This document shows, one piece after another, positions 36,819 through 45,584 of a stretch of DNA of 45,654 nt. Location: NCBI RefSeq assembly GCF_014305155.1, contig NZ_JACRUK010000031.1, forward strand, positions 1 to 45,654, in the 5' to 3' direction. Position numbers and translations under genes: made by a program. Source of the stretch: Flavobacterium muglaense (GTDB lineage: Bacteria > Bacteroidota > Bacteroidia > Flavobacteriales > Flavobacteriaceae). The notes beneath the pieces were generated by a model. That model had not been told where the DNA came from and did no database searches. It saw only the letters and a list, made by a program, of their open reading frames with translations. How positions within the stretch are numbered: position 1 is the first letter of the stretch; each line of letters opens with the position of its first letter.

Positions 36819-37346
36819 ATGAAAAAAATAATTATATCAACTGCTTTAGTTGTTGCAATTCTAATTGGTTGTAAAACCAATAGTTCATCTAGCGACAGTA
36901 AAAAATTAGAAATTGCTTTTGAAGCAAAAAGCAATAGTTCTGTTTCTGGAACAGCAACTTTTATAGAGAAAAATGGTAAGGTAACTTTTGTTGCTAAACT
37001 AGCAGGCTTACAACCAGGAGTTCACGCCATTCACATCCATGAAAAATCAGATTGTTCAGCCGCAGATGGTAGCTCGGCAGGAGGACATTGGAATCCAACA
37101 TTCAAAAAGCATGGTAAATGGGGCGTTGGAGAATACCACAAAGGAGACATTGGTAATTTTACCGCTGACGCAAAAGGAAACGGAACTATCACTATGACTA
37201 CAGACGAATGGTGTATAGGATGCGGAGATCCTGCAAAAGACATTTTAGGCAAAGGCTTAATTGTACACCAAGGTACAGATGATTTTACTTCACAACCATC
37301 AGGAAACGCAGGTGCTAGAGTTGCTTGCTCGGCAATCATTAAATAA
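36819..37346 (+). CDS. sodC: Cu/Zn superoxide dismutase lipoprotein
   Basis: Dismutates superoxide in the envelope. 175 aa with lipobox ILIGC (Cys at 18). Copper ligands HAIHIHE, zinc-loop GGHWNP and KHGKWG, then EYHKGDIGNF, LIVHQGTDD and the C-terminal GNAGARVACSAI with the structural Cys. The insert WCIGCGDPAK before the active-site loop carries two extra cysteines. Single gene or co-transcribed with the YdeI-like gene 4 bp downstream. Confidence 0.93.
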   Translation: MKKIIISTALVVAILIGCKTNSSSSDSKKLEIAFEAKSNSSVSGTATFIEKNGKVTFVAKLAGLQPGVHAIHIHEKSDCSAADGSSAGGHWNPTFKKHGKWGVGEYHKGDIGNFTADAKGNGTITMTTDEWCIGCGDPAKDILGKGLIVHQGTDDFTSQPSGNAGARVACSAIIK

Positions 37347-37350
37347 TTTA

Positions 37351-37935
37351 TTGGCACAAACGACTTTGGAAGAAAAAGAACTTCTATATTTAAAAAATGC
37401 ATTAGAATGGCGTAATTGGCTTCATGAAAATCACGCCAACTCTAAGGGCATTTATTTGCTTTTGTACAAAATAAACAGCTCTTACGAGAGTATGCGCTGG
37501 GAAGAAGCTGTTAAGGTTGCTTTATGTTACGGCTGGATCGACTCTACAGCAAAAAAAATTGATAACGAGGCTCGCCAACAAACATTTACTCCTCGAAAAG
37601 ACAAAAGCGTCTGGAGCAAAGTCAATAAATCACACATTGAGCAACTACTACTTGACAACTTAATGCATCAAAGCGGTCTTACTAAAATAGAAACCGCCAA
37701 ACAAAATGGCTCTTGGACCGCTCTGGACCAAGTAGAAGATTTAATCATTCCTGCCGACTTACAAGACGCTTTTGACACGAACAGCAACGCCTACAAGAAC
37801 TATCTCAACTTTAGTCCTTCTTATCGAAAAAGTTATCTCTACTGGCTCCATCAAGCAAAACGTACAGAAACAAGGAATAAAAGAATTAACGAAATAGTAC
37901 ATTGTTGTGAAAACAATCTAAAATCACGGATTTAA
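37351..37935 (+). CDS. YdeI/OmpD-associated family protein
   Basis: A 194-aa protein if started at TTG 37351, directly after the sodC stop; a longer in-frame version would overlap sodC in another frame and is less likely. Family segments: LEWRNWLHENHANSKGIYLLLYK, ALCYGWIDSTAKKID, FTPRKDKSVWSKVNK and LNFSPSYRKSYLYWL. The family is linked in enterics to resistance to peptides; the biochemical role is unknown. Confidence 0.8.
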   Translation: MAQTTLEEKELLYLKNALEWRNWLHENHANSKGIYLLLYKINSSYESMRWEEAVKVALCYGWIDSTAKKIDNEARQQTFTPRKDKSVWSKVNKSHIEQLLLDNLMHQSGLTKIETAKQNGSWTALDQVEDLIIPADLQDAFDTNSNAYKNYLNFSPSYRKSYLYWLHQAKRTETRNKRINEIVHCCENNLKSRI

Positions 37936-38016
37936 ACTAAATTTAATCATTAATTGAAGCTCGCTTTTTTAATAAACTGATAAATAAACTTAGCTTTGCA
38001 GTTTTAAATTGATACC

Positions 38017-39219
38017 ATGATTAACCCTTCGGCTTCCGGTTGGATAGATAAATATTTTAGCAAGCAAAAACTGTCCGAGAAAATACTATCTGCGGACACT
38101 GATCTGTTTTATCAAAAAATTAGAAAAACGGGCTTTATCTACGGACATATCGTATCCTTTGAAACCGATGTTCCTATTGATACTAAAGGATGGGTGCAAA
38201 ATGAAATACCAAAGGTGGCTTTATTGAATACTTTATTTGCCATTTATACCTTAACAAAACAAGAAAAAGATCCCGATCACTTCATTACAAAAACACTATC
38301 TTTTTATAATGAAATGAATCCAAAAGGTTTTAGTCTATTTAAAAAAGTACTACCAAATGGTGCTCCGTCATTAAATTTAGAAAAAATAATTGATGAACGT
38401 GTTCAAACCAACATTGACATCATCAATAAAAACTTTTCACACATTGTAACTAATGCGTTATTATTTATGGATGTTTTGGCTTTTCGCCAATATTTACTTC
38501 ATGACGAAATACCTGAAAAATATTTAAAAAAAATAGAAGAAACCGTTAATAGTTTGGTAACGCTTTCTCTAAAAACAAAGCTGAATAAATCCAATTACGA
38601 TGATTTACTAATCAAACTTTTCGAAGCATCCGTACGTTACAGTAAGTTTTCAAAAGTAAATGTTCAAAATTTAGAAGAATTAAATTTAGAATATTTCACT
38701 AATGATTTAGAGAAATACTATTTAATAGATATGGCCGGAATGGCGCTATGGAGTGACGGTCAAATTGAAAACGAGGAGGTTTACTTTCTGCATAAATTAG
38801 GCGAATTACTAAAAGTATCAGACTCATTTGTAAAAGAAAGTATCACCAGCACTGATGCATTTATCAATACCCATAAAAAGGATATCCCCTATTTTAATTA
38901 TTCCAATCCGGTAAAACATTTTTACGATCAAACAACCCAAAGTGTGATCACGTTAATCAGTAGAAACAAAAACCGATTAGTGAAAGAAATTGTACAAAGT
39001 AAAGAGTTGATGATTTTACTAGCCACTTCTACCACGCGAGACTTAGATGAAAAAGAAAAGAAAAAAGTAAAAAAACAGTTATTAGACATCTGTAAATCAG
39101 TACCGTCATTAACCATCTTTTTACTTCCTGGAGGCAGTTTATTGCTTCCTATATTAATCAAGTTTATCCCTAAGCTTTTACCATCTGCTTTTAATGAAAA
39201 TCTTGACGAAAACGAGTAA
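38017..39219 (+). CDS. LETM1-related protein
   Basis: A 400-aa mostly helical protein. A TerB-like segment lies mid-protein (DMAGMALWSDGQIENEEVYFLHKLGELL, about 240-270). The C-terminal part matches the LETM1-like signature: LLATSTTRDLDEKEKKKVKK followed by a hydrophobic stretch SLTIFLLPGGSLLLPILIKF. I recall it being named LETM1-related biofilm-associated protein in Flavobacteriaceae. The one hydrophobic stretch suggests membrane association. Function untested. Own terminator, shared with the convergent carbonic anhydrase. Confidence 0.8.
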   Translation: MINPSASGWIDKYFSKQKLSEKILSADTDLFYQKIRKTGFIYGHIVSFETDVPIDTKGWVQNEIPKVALLNTLFAIYTLTKQEKDPDHFITKTLSFYNEMNPKGFSLFKKVLPNGAPSLNLEKIIDERVQTNIDIINKNFSHIVTNALLFMDVLAFRQYLLHDEIPEKYLKKIEETVNSLVTLSLKTKLNKSNYDDLLIKLFEASVRYSKFSKVNVQNLEELNLEYFTNDLEKYYLIDMAGMALWSDGQIENEEVYFLHKLGELLKVSDSFVKESITSTDAFINTHKKDIPYFNYSNPVKHFYDQTTQSVITLISRNKNRLVKEIVQSKELMILLATSTTRDLDEKEKKKVKKQLLDICKSVPSLTIFLLPGGSLLLPILIKFIPKLLPSAFNENLDENE

Positions 39220-39220
39220 A

Positions 39221-39250
39221 AAAAAAGTCGCTTACTAAAGCGACTTTTTT
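39221..39250. terminator. Bidirectional terminator
   Basis: AAAAAAGTCGCTT/AAGCGACTTTTTT stem between the convergent LETM1-related and carbonic anhydrase genes. Confidence 0.9.
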
Positions 39251-39252
39251 AA

Positions 39253-39888
39253 TTAAAATTTCAATTGAAAAACTTCATCTAGATCTTTATTCGAACTAAT
39301 ATTTACTTTTAAATCAGTTACAAATCCTGAATTCAAACCGTAAACCCAACCATGAATACTTAGGTCTTGACCACTTTTCCAAGCAGCTTGAACGATAGAA
39401 GTTTTAGATAAGTCAAAAACTTGTTCTTTAATATTTATTTCAACAAAAGCATTAAATCGTTCCGTTTCGTCTTCTATAGAATCTAAATAAGTATTATGTA
39501 AACGATAAACATCTTTAATATGACGAATCCAGTTATCAATAATTCCTATTGATTGATTTCCCATTGCAGCTTTCACACCACCACAACCGTAGTGACCACA
39601 TACAATTACATGTTTTACTTTTAAAACATTCACAGCATAATCTAATACACTCAACATATTCATATCTGAATGGACTACCATATTAGCAATATTTCTATGT
39701 ACAAACACTTCTCCAGGCTTAGCACCAATGATTTCATTTGCAGGTACACGACTATCTGAACAACCAATCCATAACAATGGTGGTGTTTGCCCTTTGGCCA
39801 AATCTGCAAAATAGTTTGGGTCTTTGGCTAAAGCCGTTTCCACCCATTCCTTATTATTATCTAATATTTTTTTATAAAAATCACTCAT
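39253..39888 (-). CDS. can: Beta-class carbonic anhydrase
   Basis: Interconverts CO2 and bicarbonate. 211 aa from ATG at 39888 (a longer frame to 39960 adds a non-conserved leader). Zinc ligands C43 in GCSDSR, H99 and C102 in HYGCGG, with D45-R47 dyad; FVHRNIANMV also conserved. It is 88 bp downstream of a SulP transporter on the same strand, suggesting a bicarbonate uptake and hydration pair. Confidence 0.95.
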   Translation of the reverse strand: MSDFYKKILDNNKEWVETALAKDPNYFADLAKGQTPPLLWIGCSDSRVPANEIIGAKPGEVFVHRNIANMVVHSDMNMLSVLDYAVNVLKVKHVIVCGHYGCGGVKAAMGNQSIGIIDNWIRHIKDVYRLHNTYLDSIEDETERFNAFVEINIKEQVFDLSKTSIVQAAWKSGQDLSIHGWVYGLNSGFVTDLKVNISSNKDLDEVFQLKF

Positions 39889-39976
39889 TATCTTTCGTTT
39901 TAAATTTTTAATACTTCCTTTGAGCTTAATCGTTTTATCAAATTTACGATTAAAACACAACTAATAACTATGGGCA

Positions 39977-41632
39977 CTACTCATTGTTCGGCGTTTCTAC
40001 AATTTCTTTTTTAACCATCTGTCTTTTAGCAACATCATAATAATGTTCGAATGTAACATGGTTTGTAGCCTCTGGACTATTTTCTAAATCGTACGCTTTT
40101 TTAAACCCTTTCAATTTTACTTTAATGTTTTCGTCTACAGCGCGCGTTTCTTTAAATTCTTTTATTAAATCTAAGATATCATGAGCAATATAAACCGTAT
40201 CCTGTGCATTAATGATCACCTTAGAGTTTTCAGGAATATCACTTAACGTGCTTTTAATGGCCGCTTTATTCAAGAAAGATACTTCTTGAGCAAGATCGAT
40301 ATGGATAATATCTCCATCCACATATTCTTCTTTTTTAAAGCTATACGCTCTTTTAAGATTCCCTTTCAAGATAAAAATAATACTTATGATGATACCTAGA
40401 GCAACTCCTTTTAATAAATCAGTAGTTACAACAGCAACCAAGGTAGCTACGAAAGGAATAAATTGATACTTCCCTTTCTCCCAAAAATGGATAAAAGTAG
40501 CAGGTTTAGCTAATTTGTAGCCTACTAATATTAAAATAGTAGCAAGCGTTGCTAATGGAATTTTATTCAAAATAACTGGAATTGCAAGCACACTAATCAA
40601 AAGTAAAACTCCATGAATAATTGCAGACATTTTTGATTTTGCTCCCGCGGCATTATTAGCCGATGTACGTACCACTACAGATGTCATAGGCAATCCACCC
40701 AGCAATGCACTTATCATATTACCAATACCTTGTGCTTTTAACTCTATATTAGTATCGGTATATCGTTTTTGTTCATCCATTCTATCCGAAGCTTCGATAC
40801 ATAAAAGCGTCTCAATTGAAGCAACGATAGCTATTGTTAATCCTACTACCCAAACTTTAGGGTTGGTAATACCTGCAAAATTAGGTGTAACTATAATTCC
40901 TTTCAACTCTTCAAATGAACTAGGAACTGGTAAAGAAACCAAATGTTCGTTAGCAATAGCCATTGAACTTCCTGTTCTAATAAAAAACTCATTTAAAATG
41001 ATTCCTGCCACAACAGCAATCAAAGCACCGGGGACCAACTTCAATTTCTTTAAAAAAGGGACCTTATCCCATGAAATAAGAATTATTAACGAAACAACCG
41101 TTATTGCAATTGCCCCTAATTGCACGTGATTGAACACATCAAACAATGATGAAAAAGAGTTGTCGCCATTACTTTGAGAGAAAGATTGATCTCCTTCAAA
41201 GTCAGCATCATATCCAAACGCGTGTGGTAATTGCTTTAGGATAATAATAACCCCAATACCCGCAAGCATTCCTTCAATAACATTTGTTGGGAAATAGTTA
41301 GAAATACTACCCGCTTTTATAAAACCTAGCACAAGTTGAAAGATTCCTGCAAGGAAAACCGATGTCAAAAAGATATCAAAAGCACCAAAATCTGTAATTG
41401 CTGTTAAAATAATTGCTGTTAAACCCGCAGCCGGTCCAGATACACTCAGGTGAGATTTACTTAAATACCCCACTACAATTCCTCCTATGATACCCGAAAT
41501 AATTCCAGAAAACAAAGGAGCACCAGAAGCCATTGCTATACCTAAACACAAGGGAAGCGCCACCAAAAAAACCACTAAACCAGACGCAAAATCAGATTTA
41601 AGGTTAGCAAAAAGATTGATTTTTTTTGTCAT
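39977..41632 (-). CDS. SulP-family anion transporter with STAS domain
   Basis: A 551-aa inner-membrane transporter with about 12 hydrophobic segments. The SulP signature region is LPLCLGIAMASGAPLFSGIISG near the start, and the STAS domain is at the C-terminus (about 430-540, VIINAQDTVYIAHDILDLIKEF). The neighbour carbonic anhydrase points to bicarbonate (BicA-like) rather than sulfate as substrate, by context. First gene of the unit. Confidence 0.92.
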   Translation of the reverse strand: MTKKINLFANLKSDFASGLVVFLVALPLCLGIAMASGAPLFSGIISGIIGGIVVGYLSKSHLSVSGPAAGLTAIILTAITDFGAFDIFLTSVFLAGIFQLVLGFIKAGSISNYFPTNVIEGMLAGIGVIIILKQLPHAFGYDADFEGDQSFSQSNGDNSFSSLFDVFNHVQLGAIAITVVSLIILISWDKVPFLKKLKLVPGALIAVVAGIILNEFFIRTGSSMAIANEHLVSLPVPSSFEELKGIIVTPNFAGITNPKVWVVGLTIAIVASIETLLCIEASDRMDEQKRYTDTNIELKAQGIGNMISALLGGLPMTSVVVRTSANNAAGAKSKMSAIIHGVLLLISVLAIPVILNKIPLATLATILILVGYKLAKPATFIHFWEKGKYQFIPFVATLVAVVTTDLLKGVALGIIISIIFILKGNLKRAYSFKKEEYVDGDIIHIDLAQEVSFLNKAAIKSTLSDIPENSKVIINAQDTVYIAHDILDLIKEFKETRAVDENIKVKLKGFKKAYDLENSPEATNHVTFEHYYDVAKRQMVKKEIVETPNNE

Positions 41633-41709
41633 AATAATACAATATAATATAGTTACAGTGATGCTTAAATAAGCACACAGTTAATTTTCTTTAAATTTAG
41701 TCGAAAATA

Positions 41710-41994
41710 CTATACCAAATCGGGAGGGGGAGAAAAAATACTAGAAATAATCTTATCGTGTTTTGATAAGTTTTCAGATAAAATAAGGCTTGATTTATTG
41801 TACTTACCAAGTACAACAACTACTTGATCATCATTATAATCATCAAAAATTTTAAATTCCTTTTTAGCATGTTCTTCTTCGTTCATACTAAAAATCACCG
41901 AAGTGTCACAAGACTTCTGTATCATACGTACAATAGTAGGCGTCGATAGAAAAGCTATAAATAAGAATAATAGTAAACGTGCAATTAACTTCAT
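41710..41994 (-). CDS. Small membrane-anchored or exported protein, unknown
   Basis: A 94-aa protein with one N-terminal hydrophobic segment (about 4-22) that could be a signal anchor, and a charged C-terminal part rich in Asp/Lys (FKIFDDYNDDQ). No family recognised. It lies upstream of the SulP gene on the same strand, with a 77-bp gap. Confidence 0.6.
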   Translation of the reverse strand: MKLIARLLLFLFIAFLSTPTIVRMIQKSCDTSVIFSMNEEEHAKKEFKIFDDYNDDQVVVVLGKYNKSSLILSENLSKHDKIISSIFSPPPDLV

Positions 41995-42126
41995 TAAAAC
42001 AAAAATAAGGCTTTACTGATAGAATAAAAATTATGTTAAACAAAATTCTAAAAATATTAACACAAACAAAAACGTCATTACACTAACATTCTAGTATAAT
42101 GACGTTTACAAATATAATATATTTTA

Positions 42127-42600
42127 TTATTCTTCTAACCAAGCTTGCATCATCCAAATGGTTTTTTCTTGCTCACTAATAAAGTCGCTCATCATTGCAT
42201 TAGTTCCTTAGTCATTTATTTAGGACGCTTTAGTAAGTACTTGTCGCTCTATTTTTAACAGGTGTGATAATGAGCCAACGATTAAATGAATCGCTTTTTC
42301 ATCATTCGAAATATTTTTCCCTACCGCAAGCTGATTGTTCTTTATGTAGTCCTCAAAAGTATGTAAAGGAGTGCCTCCTAAAGTTAAAACACGCTCAGCG
42401 ATTAGATCAATTTTTAACTGCGAATCATTGTACAATTCCTCAAACTTAACATGCAAATCAAAGAAACGTTTTCCTCTAATATTCCAGTGAATTCCTCTCA
42501 AATTTTGGTAATATACTTGAAAATTTGATAGCAATGTATTTAATTCATTAACTATTAATTCTGACTCTTTTACTGGCAATCCTAAAATATTAGTTTTCAT
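42127..42600 (-). pseudogene. dps: Dps-family ferritin-like protein with two in-frame ochre codons
   Basis: Dps binds DNA and oxidises iron in stress. The expected ferroxidase residues lie in the intact part: GIHWNI (H), DLHVKFEELY (H, D/E region). Translation from ATG at 42600 stops at TAA 42222-42220 after 126 codons. The same frame then reads INDTAA... with a second TAA at 42210-42208, and continues as GTNAMMSDFISEQEKTIWMM to a natural stop at 42129-42127. Full length is 157 codons including these two, the normal Dps size. The expected residues at both stops are Glu (GAA to TAA). The product would lack the last helix, so shell assembly is doubtful. Divergent from oxyR. Confidence 0.8.
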
Positions 42601-42616
42601 AATTTTTTATTTTACT

Positions 42617-42624
42617 CAAATTTA
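42617..42624 (-). promoter_or_regulatory. -7 box of dps
   Basis: TAAATTTG on the minus strand fits TAnnTTTG exactly, 17 nt before the ATG. A TTG lies only 13 nt upstream, closer than usual. Confidence 0.45.
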
Positions 42625-42669
42625 CCAATAAAAACAGCAAAATAAACTATAAGTTTAATTGATTGTTTT

Positions 42670-42677
42670 TATATTTG
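42670..42677 (+). promoter_or_regulatory. -7 box of oxyR
   Basis: TATATTTG fits TAnnTTTG exactly, 19 nt before the ATG at 42696. No TTG at the ideal distance. The dps and oxyR start boxes are about 45 bp apart, leaving space for one shared OxyR site. Confidence 0.45.
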
Positions 42678-42695
42678 TATCATAAAATCCTATAG

Positions 42696-43640
42696 ATGAC
42701 AATCACACAACTTAAATACGTACTAGCAGTAGCCGAACATAAAAATTTTACGCTAGCAGCCGAAAAATGTTTTGTAACTCAGCCTACTTTGAGCATGCAA
42801 ATCCAAAAAATAGAAGAAGAATTAAGCATTCAAATATTTGATCGTTCCAAAAAACCAATACAACTAACAGATATTGGTCAAAAAATAGTCAACCAAGCAA
42901 AAAACATTGTCAACGAAGCCGATAGAATTCAGGACATTGTTGAACAACAAAAAGGTTTTATAGGAGGGGAATTTAGATTAGGGATTATCCCAACGATCAT
43001 GCCTACCCTATTACCGATGTTTTTAAATAATTTTATAAAAAAGTATCCAAAGGTAAAATTAATAATCGAAGAGCTCAATACAGAGGAAATTATCACCAAA
43101 CTCAACAACGGACATCTTGATGCTGCAATTGCTGCAACACCCCTAATGGAAGAAAAAATTAAAGAAATTGTTTTGTATTTTGAACCTTTTGTGGCTTATA
43201 TACCTGAAAGTCACCATCATTTTCAAAAAGAAGAAATTGAAGTTTCCGACTTGAATTTGGATGAAATCCTTTTATTGCAAGACGGTCATTGTTTTAGAGA
43301 AGGGATTTTGAATTTGTGTAAAAACAATAGTAAAACTGATTTTAACCACTTTCAAATAGAAAGCGGAAGTTTTGAAACACTCATTAAACTAGCCGATGAA
43401 GGACTAGGAACAACACTACTCCCTTATTTGCACACTTTAGACTTAAAGGAAACAGACAAAACAAAATTAAAACACTTTAAAGAACCTAAACCTGCTAGAG
43501 AAGTAAGTTTGATATATCCTAAAAGTGAGCTAAAAATTCACATCATAGACGCCTTGAGAACAACTATTGCTGGAGTAGTAAAAGGCGCTATCGTTTTTCA
43601 AAACGTGCAAATTGTAAGTCCGATTCAAAAAAACAAATAG
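42696..43640 (+). CDS. oxyR: LysR-family peroxide-responsive regulator OxyR
   Basis: A 314-aa LysR-type activator. N-terminal winged HTH (1-60: LAAEKCFVTQPTLSMQIQKI), substrate domain from about 90 (GEFRLGIIPTIMP). Two cysteines fall at residues 199 and 208 (GHCFREGILNLC), the exact spacing and numbering of the redox pair of E. coli OxyR. Divergent from dps, a classic OxyR target. Confidence 0.95.
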   Translation: MTITQLKYVLAVAEHKNFTLAAEKCFVTQPTLSMQIQKIEEELSIQIFDRSKKPIQLTDIGQKIVNQAKNIVNEADRIQDIVEQQKGFIGGEFRLGIIPTIMPTLLPMFLNNFIKKYPKVKLIIEELNTEEIITKLNNGHLDAAIAATPLMEEKIKEIVLYFEPFVAYIPESHHHFQKEEIEVSDLNLDEILLLQDGHCFREGILNLCKNNSKTDFNHFQIESGSFETLIKLADEGLGTTLLPYLHTLDLKETDKTKLKHFKEPKPAREVSLIYPKSELKIHIIDALRTTIAGVVKGAIVFQNVQIVSPIQKNK

Positions 43641-43644
43641 GAAA

Positions 43645-43845
43645 CTACTTTTTACAAATAACAGCAACGCATTTTGTAAGCTCTGGTTTATTATCAGTAT
43701 AAAATTTAAGCCAATTTTTTAGATGTTCCATTTCATAAGGCAATAAAATTTTCATTGCTTTCTTTAATTCTTTAGCAAACAAATCAGGGTTAAAGCTTAC
43801 TTTTTCAAGAGTTTCTTTAGTATAAAAATAGATTAATCTAGACAT
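43645..43845 (-). CDS. 65-aa-family small protein, copy 3
   Basis: 66 aa. Shares with the two copies upstream the pattern Y-TKE-LE-VSF, then F-KELKKA, LLPYE, LK-WL and the end KPEL-KC. No signal peptide or metal motif. No named family recognised; soluble helical protein likely. Convergent with oxyR (4 bp gap), no obvious terminator between. Confidence 0.75.
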   Translation of the reverse strand: MSRLIYFYTKETLEKVSFNPDLFAKELKKAMKILLPYEMEHLKNWLKFYTDNKPELTKCVAVICKK

Positions 43846-44000
43846 AATAAATTATTTAAAGCGTTAAAAACTTGATAGTTGTATAAATGTACTATACTTA
43901 AAATATAATAAAACAAAAGCTAAGCCAAACTGCAAAAAAGTATCGACCAATTGACAAAAAAAACTAATTAGTAATAAACACAAGCTTTGGACAACACAGC

Positions 44001-44026
44001 AACAGGAACCAAAAATGGTTCCTGTT
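44001..44026. terminator. Hairpin behind copy 2 of the small-protein family
   Basis: AACAGGAACCA/TGGTTCCTGTT 11-bp perfect stem; no long T run, so termination is likely but not certain. Confidence 0.5.
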
Positions 44027-44030
44027 TGTG

Positions 44031-44228
44031 TTATTCGGTCACTATAAATAAACATTTTTGAAGCTCAGGCTTTTCACTGGTAAAAAAATCCAACCACTGC
44101 TTTAAGCTTTCTAATTCGTAAGGCAATAAATTTTTCACAGCCTTTTTTAATTCTTTAATAAATAACTCCGTGTTAAAGCTAACTCTTTCAAGCACTTCCT
44201 TTGTGTAATCGTAAATCATTCTTGACAT
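44031..44228 (-). CDS. 65-aa-family small protein, copy 2
   Basis: 65 aa, MSRMIYDYTKEVLERVSFNT then FIKELKKAVKNLLPYELESL and a KPELQKC end. Paralogue of the genes at 43645 and 44432, each with its own 170-200 bp upstream region, so the three are probably separate units. Confidence 0.75.
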   Translation of the reverse strand: MSRMIYDYTKEVLERVSFNTELFIKELKKAVKNLLPYELESLKQWLDFFTSEKPELQKCLFIVTE

Positions 44229-44397
44229 AACAAATGGGATTTATAAAATTATTGAAATAATTACTACTGTAAATATAAAGATTTCAGATAGAAACATGAG
44301 CTTAAAACAACGTTAAAAAACAAATAAAATCGTCAAAATACATATGTCGTAAAAAAGCATTGCCAAAAACTTACATTAAATAAAATAAAAGGCATAA

Positions 44398-44425
44398 AAA
44401 AAAGGAATCCTTATGGATTCCTTTT
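44398..44425. terminator. Terminator of copy 1 of the small-protein family
   Basis: AAAAGGAATCC/GGATTCCTTTT stem with T/A runs. Confidence 0.8.
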
Positions 44426-44431
44426 TACTAT

Positions 44432-44629
44432 TTATTGATTCACAATTAATAAACATTGTTTCAGTTCAGGCTTTTCTTTAGTGTAGCTAAATAACCATTC
44501 TCGCAATTGCTCCATTTCATAAGGAAGCAAACTTTTAATCGCTTTTTCTAATTCTTTGCAAAAAAGCATCGGATCGAAACTTACTCTTTCTAATATTGAT
44601 TTTGTGTAATCAAACATGATTTTCGACAT
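44432..44629 (-). CDS. 65-aa-family small protein, copy 1
   Basis: 65 aa, MSKIMFDYTKSILERVSFDP, with CKELEKAIKSLLPYEMEQL and KPELKQC. First of three tandem paralogues. The conserved elements across copies (VSF, KEL, LLPYE, KPEL, C) suggest one small helical domain. Confidence 0.75.
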   Translation of the reverse strand: MSKIMFDYTKSILERVSFDPMLFCKELEKAIKSLLPYEMEQLREWLFSYTKEKPELKQCLLIVNQ

Positions 44630-44766
44630 AATTAAATAAGAATTTTAGGTTAGAATTAAACTTTTAACTTGACGTAAAAATACATTTTTTAGTTAGATTA
44701 CTTTTAAAATTAACGTAATTTTTAGAATAATATTCTATCTTCCTTCTAAAAAAACCGCAATCCTTT

Positions 44767-45438
44767 TTATAATCCAGCTTTTTTAGTAGCGCGGAACATT
44801 TCTCTTTTACCTGGAGGACCAGCCAGTTTTTCGACAGTAAAACCAACCTCAATCATACTTCGTTTTACCACACCACGAGCCGCATAGGTTACTAACACTC
44901 CATTATCCTTCAATGCATCATACATTTTTTTAAAAATAGCAGTGCTCCATAATTCAGGTTGCACACGATATCCAAAAGCATCAAAATAAATCAAATCAAA
45001 TGCATTCTCGTCAACGATATCAGTAAAAAACTGTTGACGCTTTGTTAGTGAAAAATCATCATCAAGCACCGTTTTCTCCTCCCAATTACTTTGGTGCATC
45101 GTGTCAAAAATAGGTTGATATTCTATAGCATCAAGTTCCTTTACGTAATTCATAGAAAGCAACTCATCTGCCGATATAGGATAGGCTTCTACCCCAACAT
45201 AATCAATTATTTGGTTTCTTTTTTTACTTTCTAAGTAAGTAATAAATGCATTGAGACCTGTACCAAAACCAATTTCTAAAATTGAAACATTCTTATTTTC
45301 AAACAAAGCAAGTCCGTTTTTTATAAAAACATGCTGCGCTTCTTGAATTGCTCCATGCTTTGAGTGGTAACACTCATCCCAGTCCGGTATATGTATGGTT
45401 GTAGAACCATCTAATGTCGTAATAATTTCTCTTTTCAA
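44767..45438 (-). CDS. mnmD: tRNA wobble-uridine methyltransferase MnmD
   Basis: A 223-aa SAM-dependent methyltransferase corresponding to the methylating half of MnmC (nm5s2U34 to mnm5s2U34). The SAM motif is EIGFGTGLNAF (from residue 55); DLIYFDAFGYRVQPELW is the catalytic region of the family. The FAD-dependent MnmC1 half is absent, as expected for the stand-alone MnmD form. Confidence 0.9.
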   Translation of the reverse strand: MKREIITTLDGSTTIHIPDWDECYHSKHGAIQEAQHVFIKNGLALFENKNVSILEIGFGTGLNAFITYLESKKRNQIIDYVGVEAYPISADELLSMNYVKELDAIEYQPIFDTMHQSNWEEKTVLDDDFSLTKRQQFFTDIVDENAFDLIYFDAFGYRVQPELWSTAIFKKMYDALKDNGVLVTYAARGVVKRSMIEVGFTVEKLAGPPGKREMFRATKKAGL

Positions 45439-45584
45439 AATACTGTTTTTAATGCTACACTAATATACCTAGCATTGTTACCCGTCAAAAATAATCAAAA
45501 ACTAAGAAACATAGCCCTCCTCTACTCATGATTATTACATATTTAACAGAAAACAAGGGCTTTTTTTTCGGTTTTTCCATAACT

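Noticed and set aside
39889..39960. 24-residue N-terminal extension of carbonic anhydrase
   Set aside because: Basic, non-conserved sequence; the family starts at MSDFYKKIL.
42264..42449. Plus-strand frame inside dps
   Set aside because: Shadow of the Dps coding sequence.
44664..44852. Minus-strand 62-codon frame overlapping the end of mnmD
   Set aside because: Out of frame with mnmD, no family features, and mnmD is well supported.
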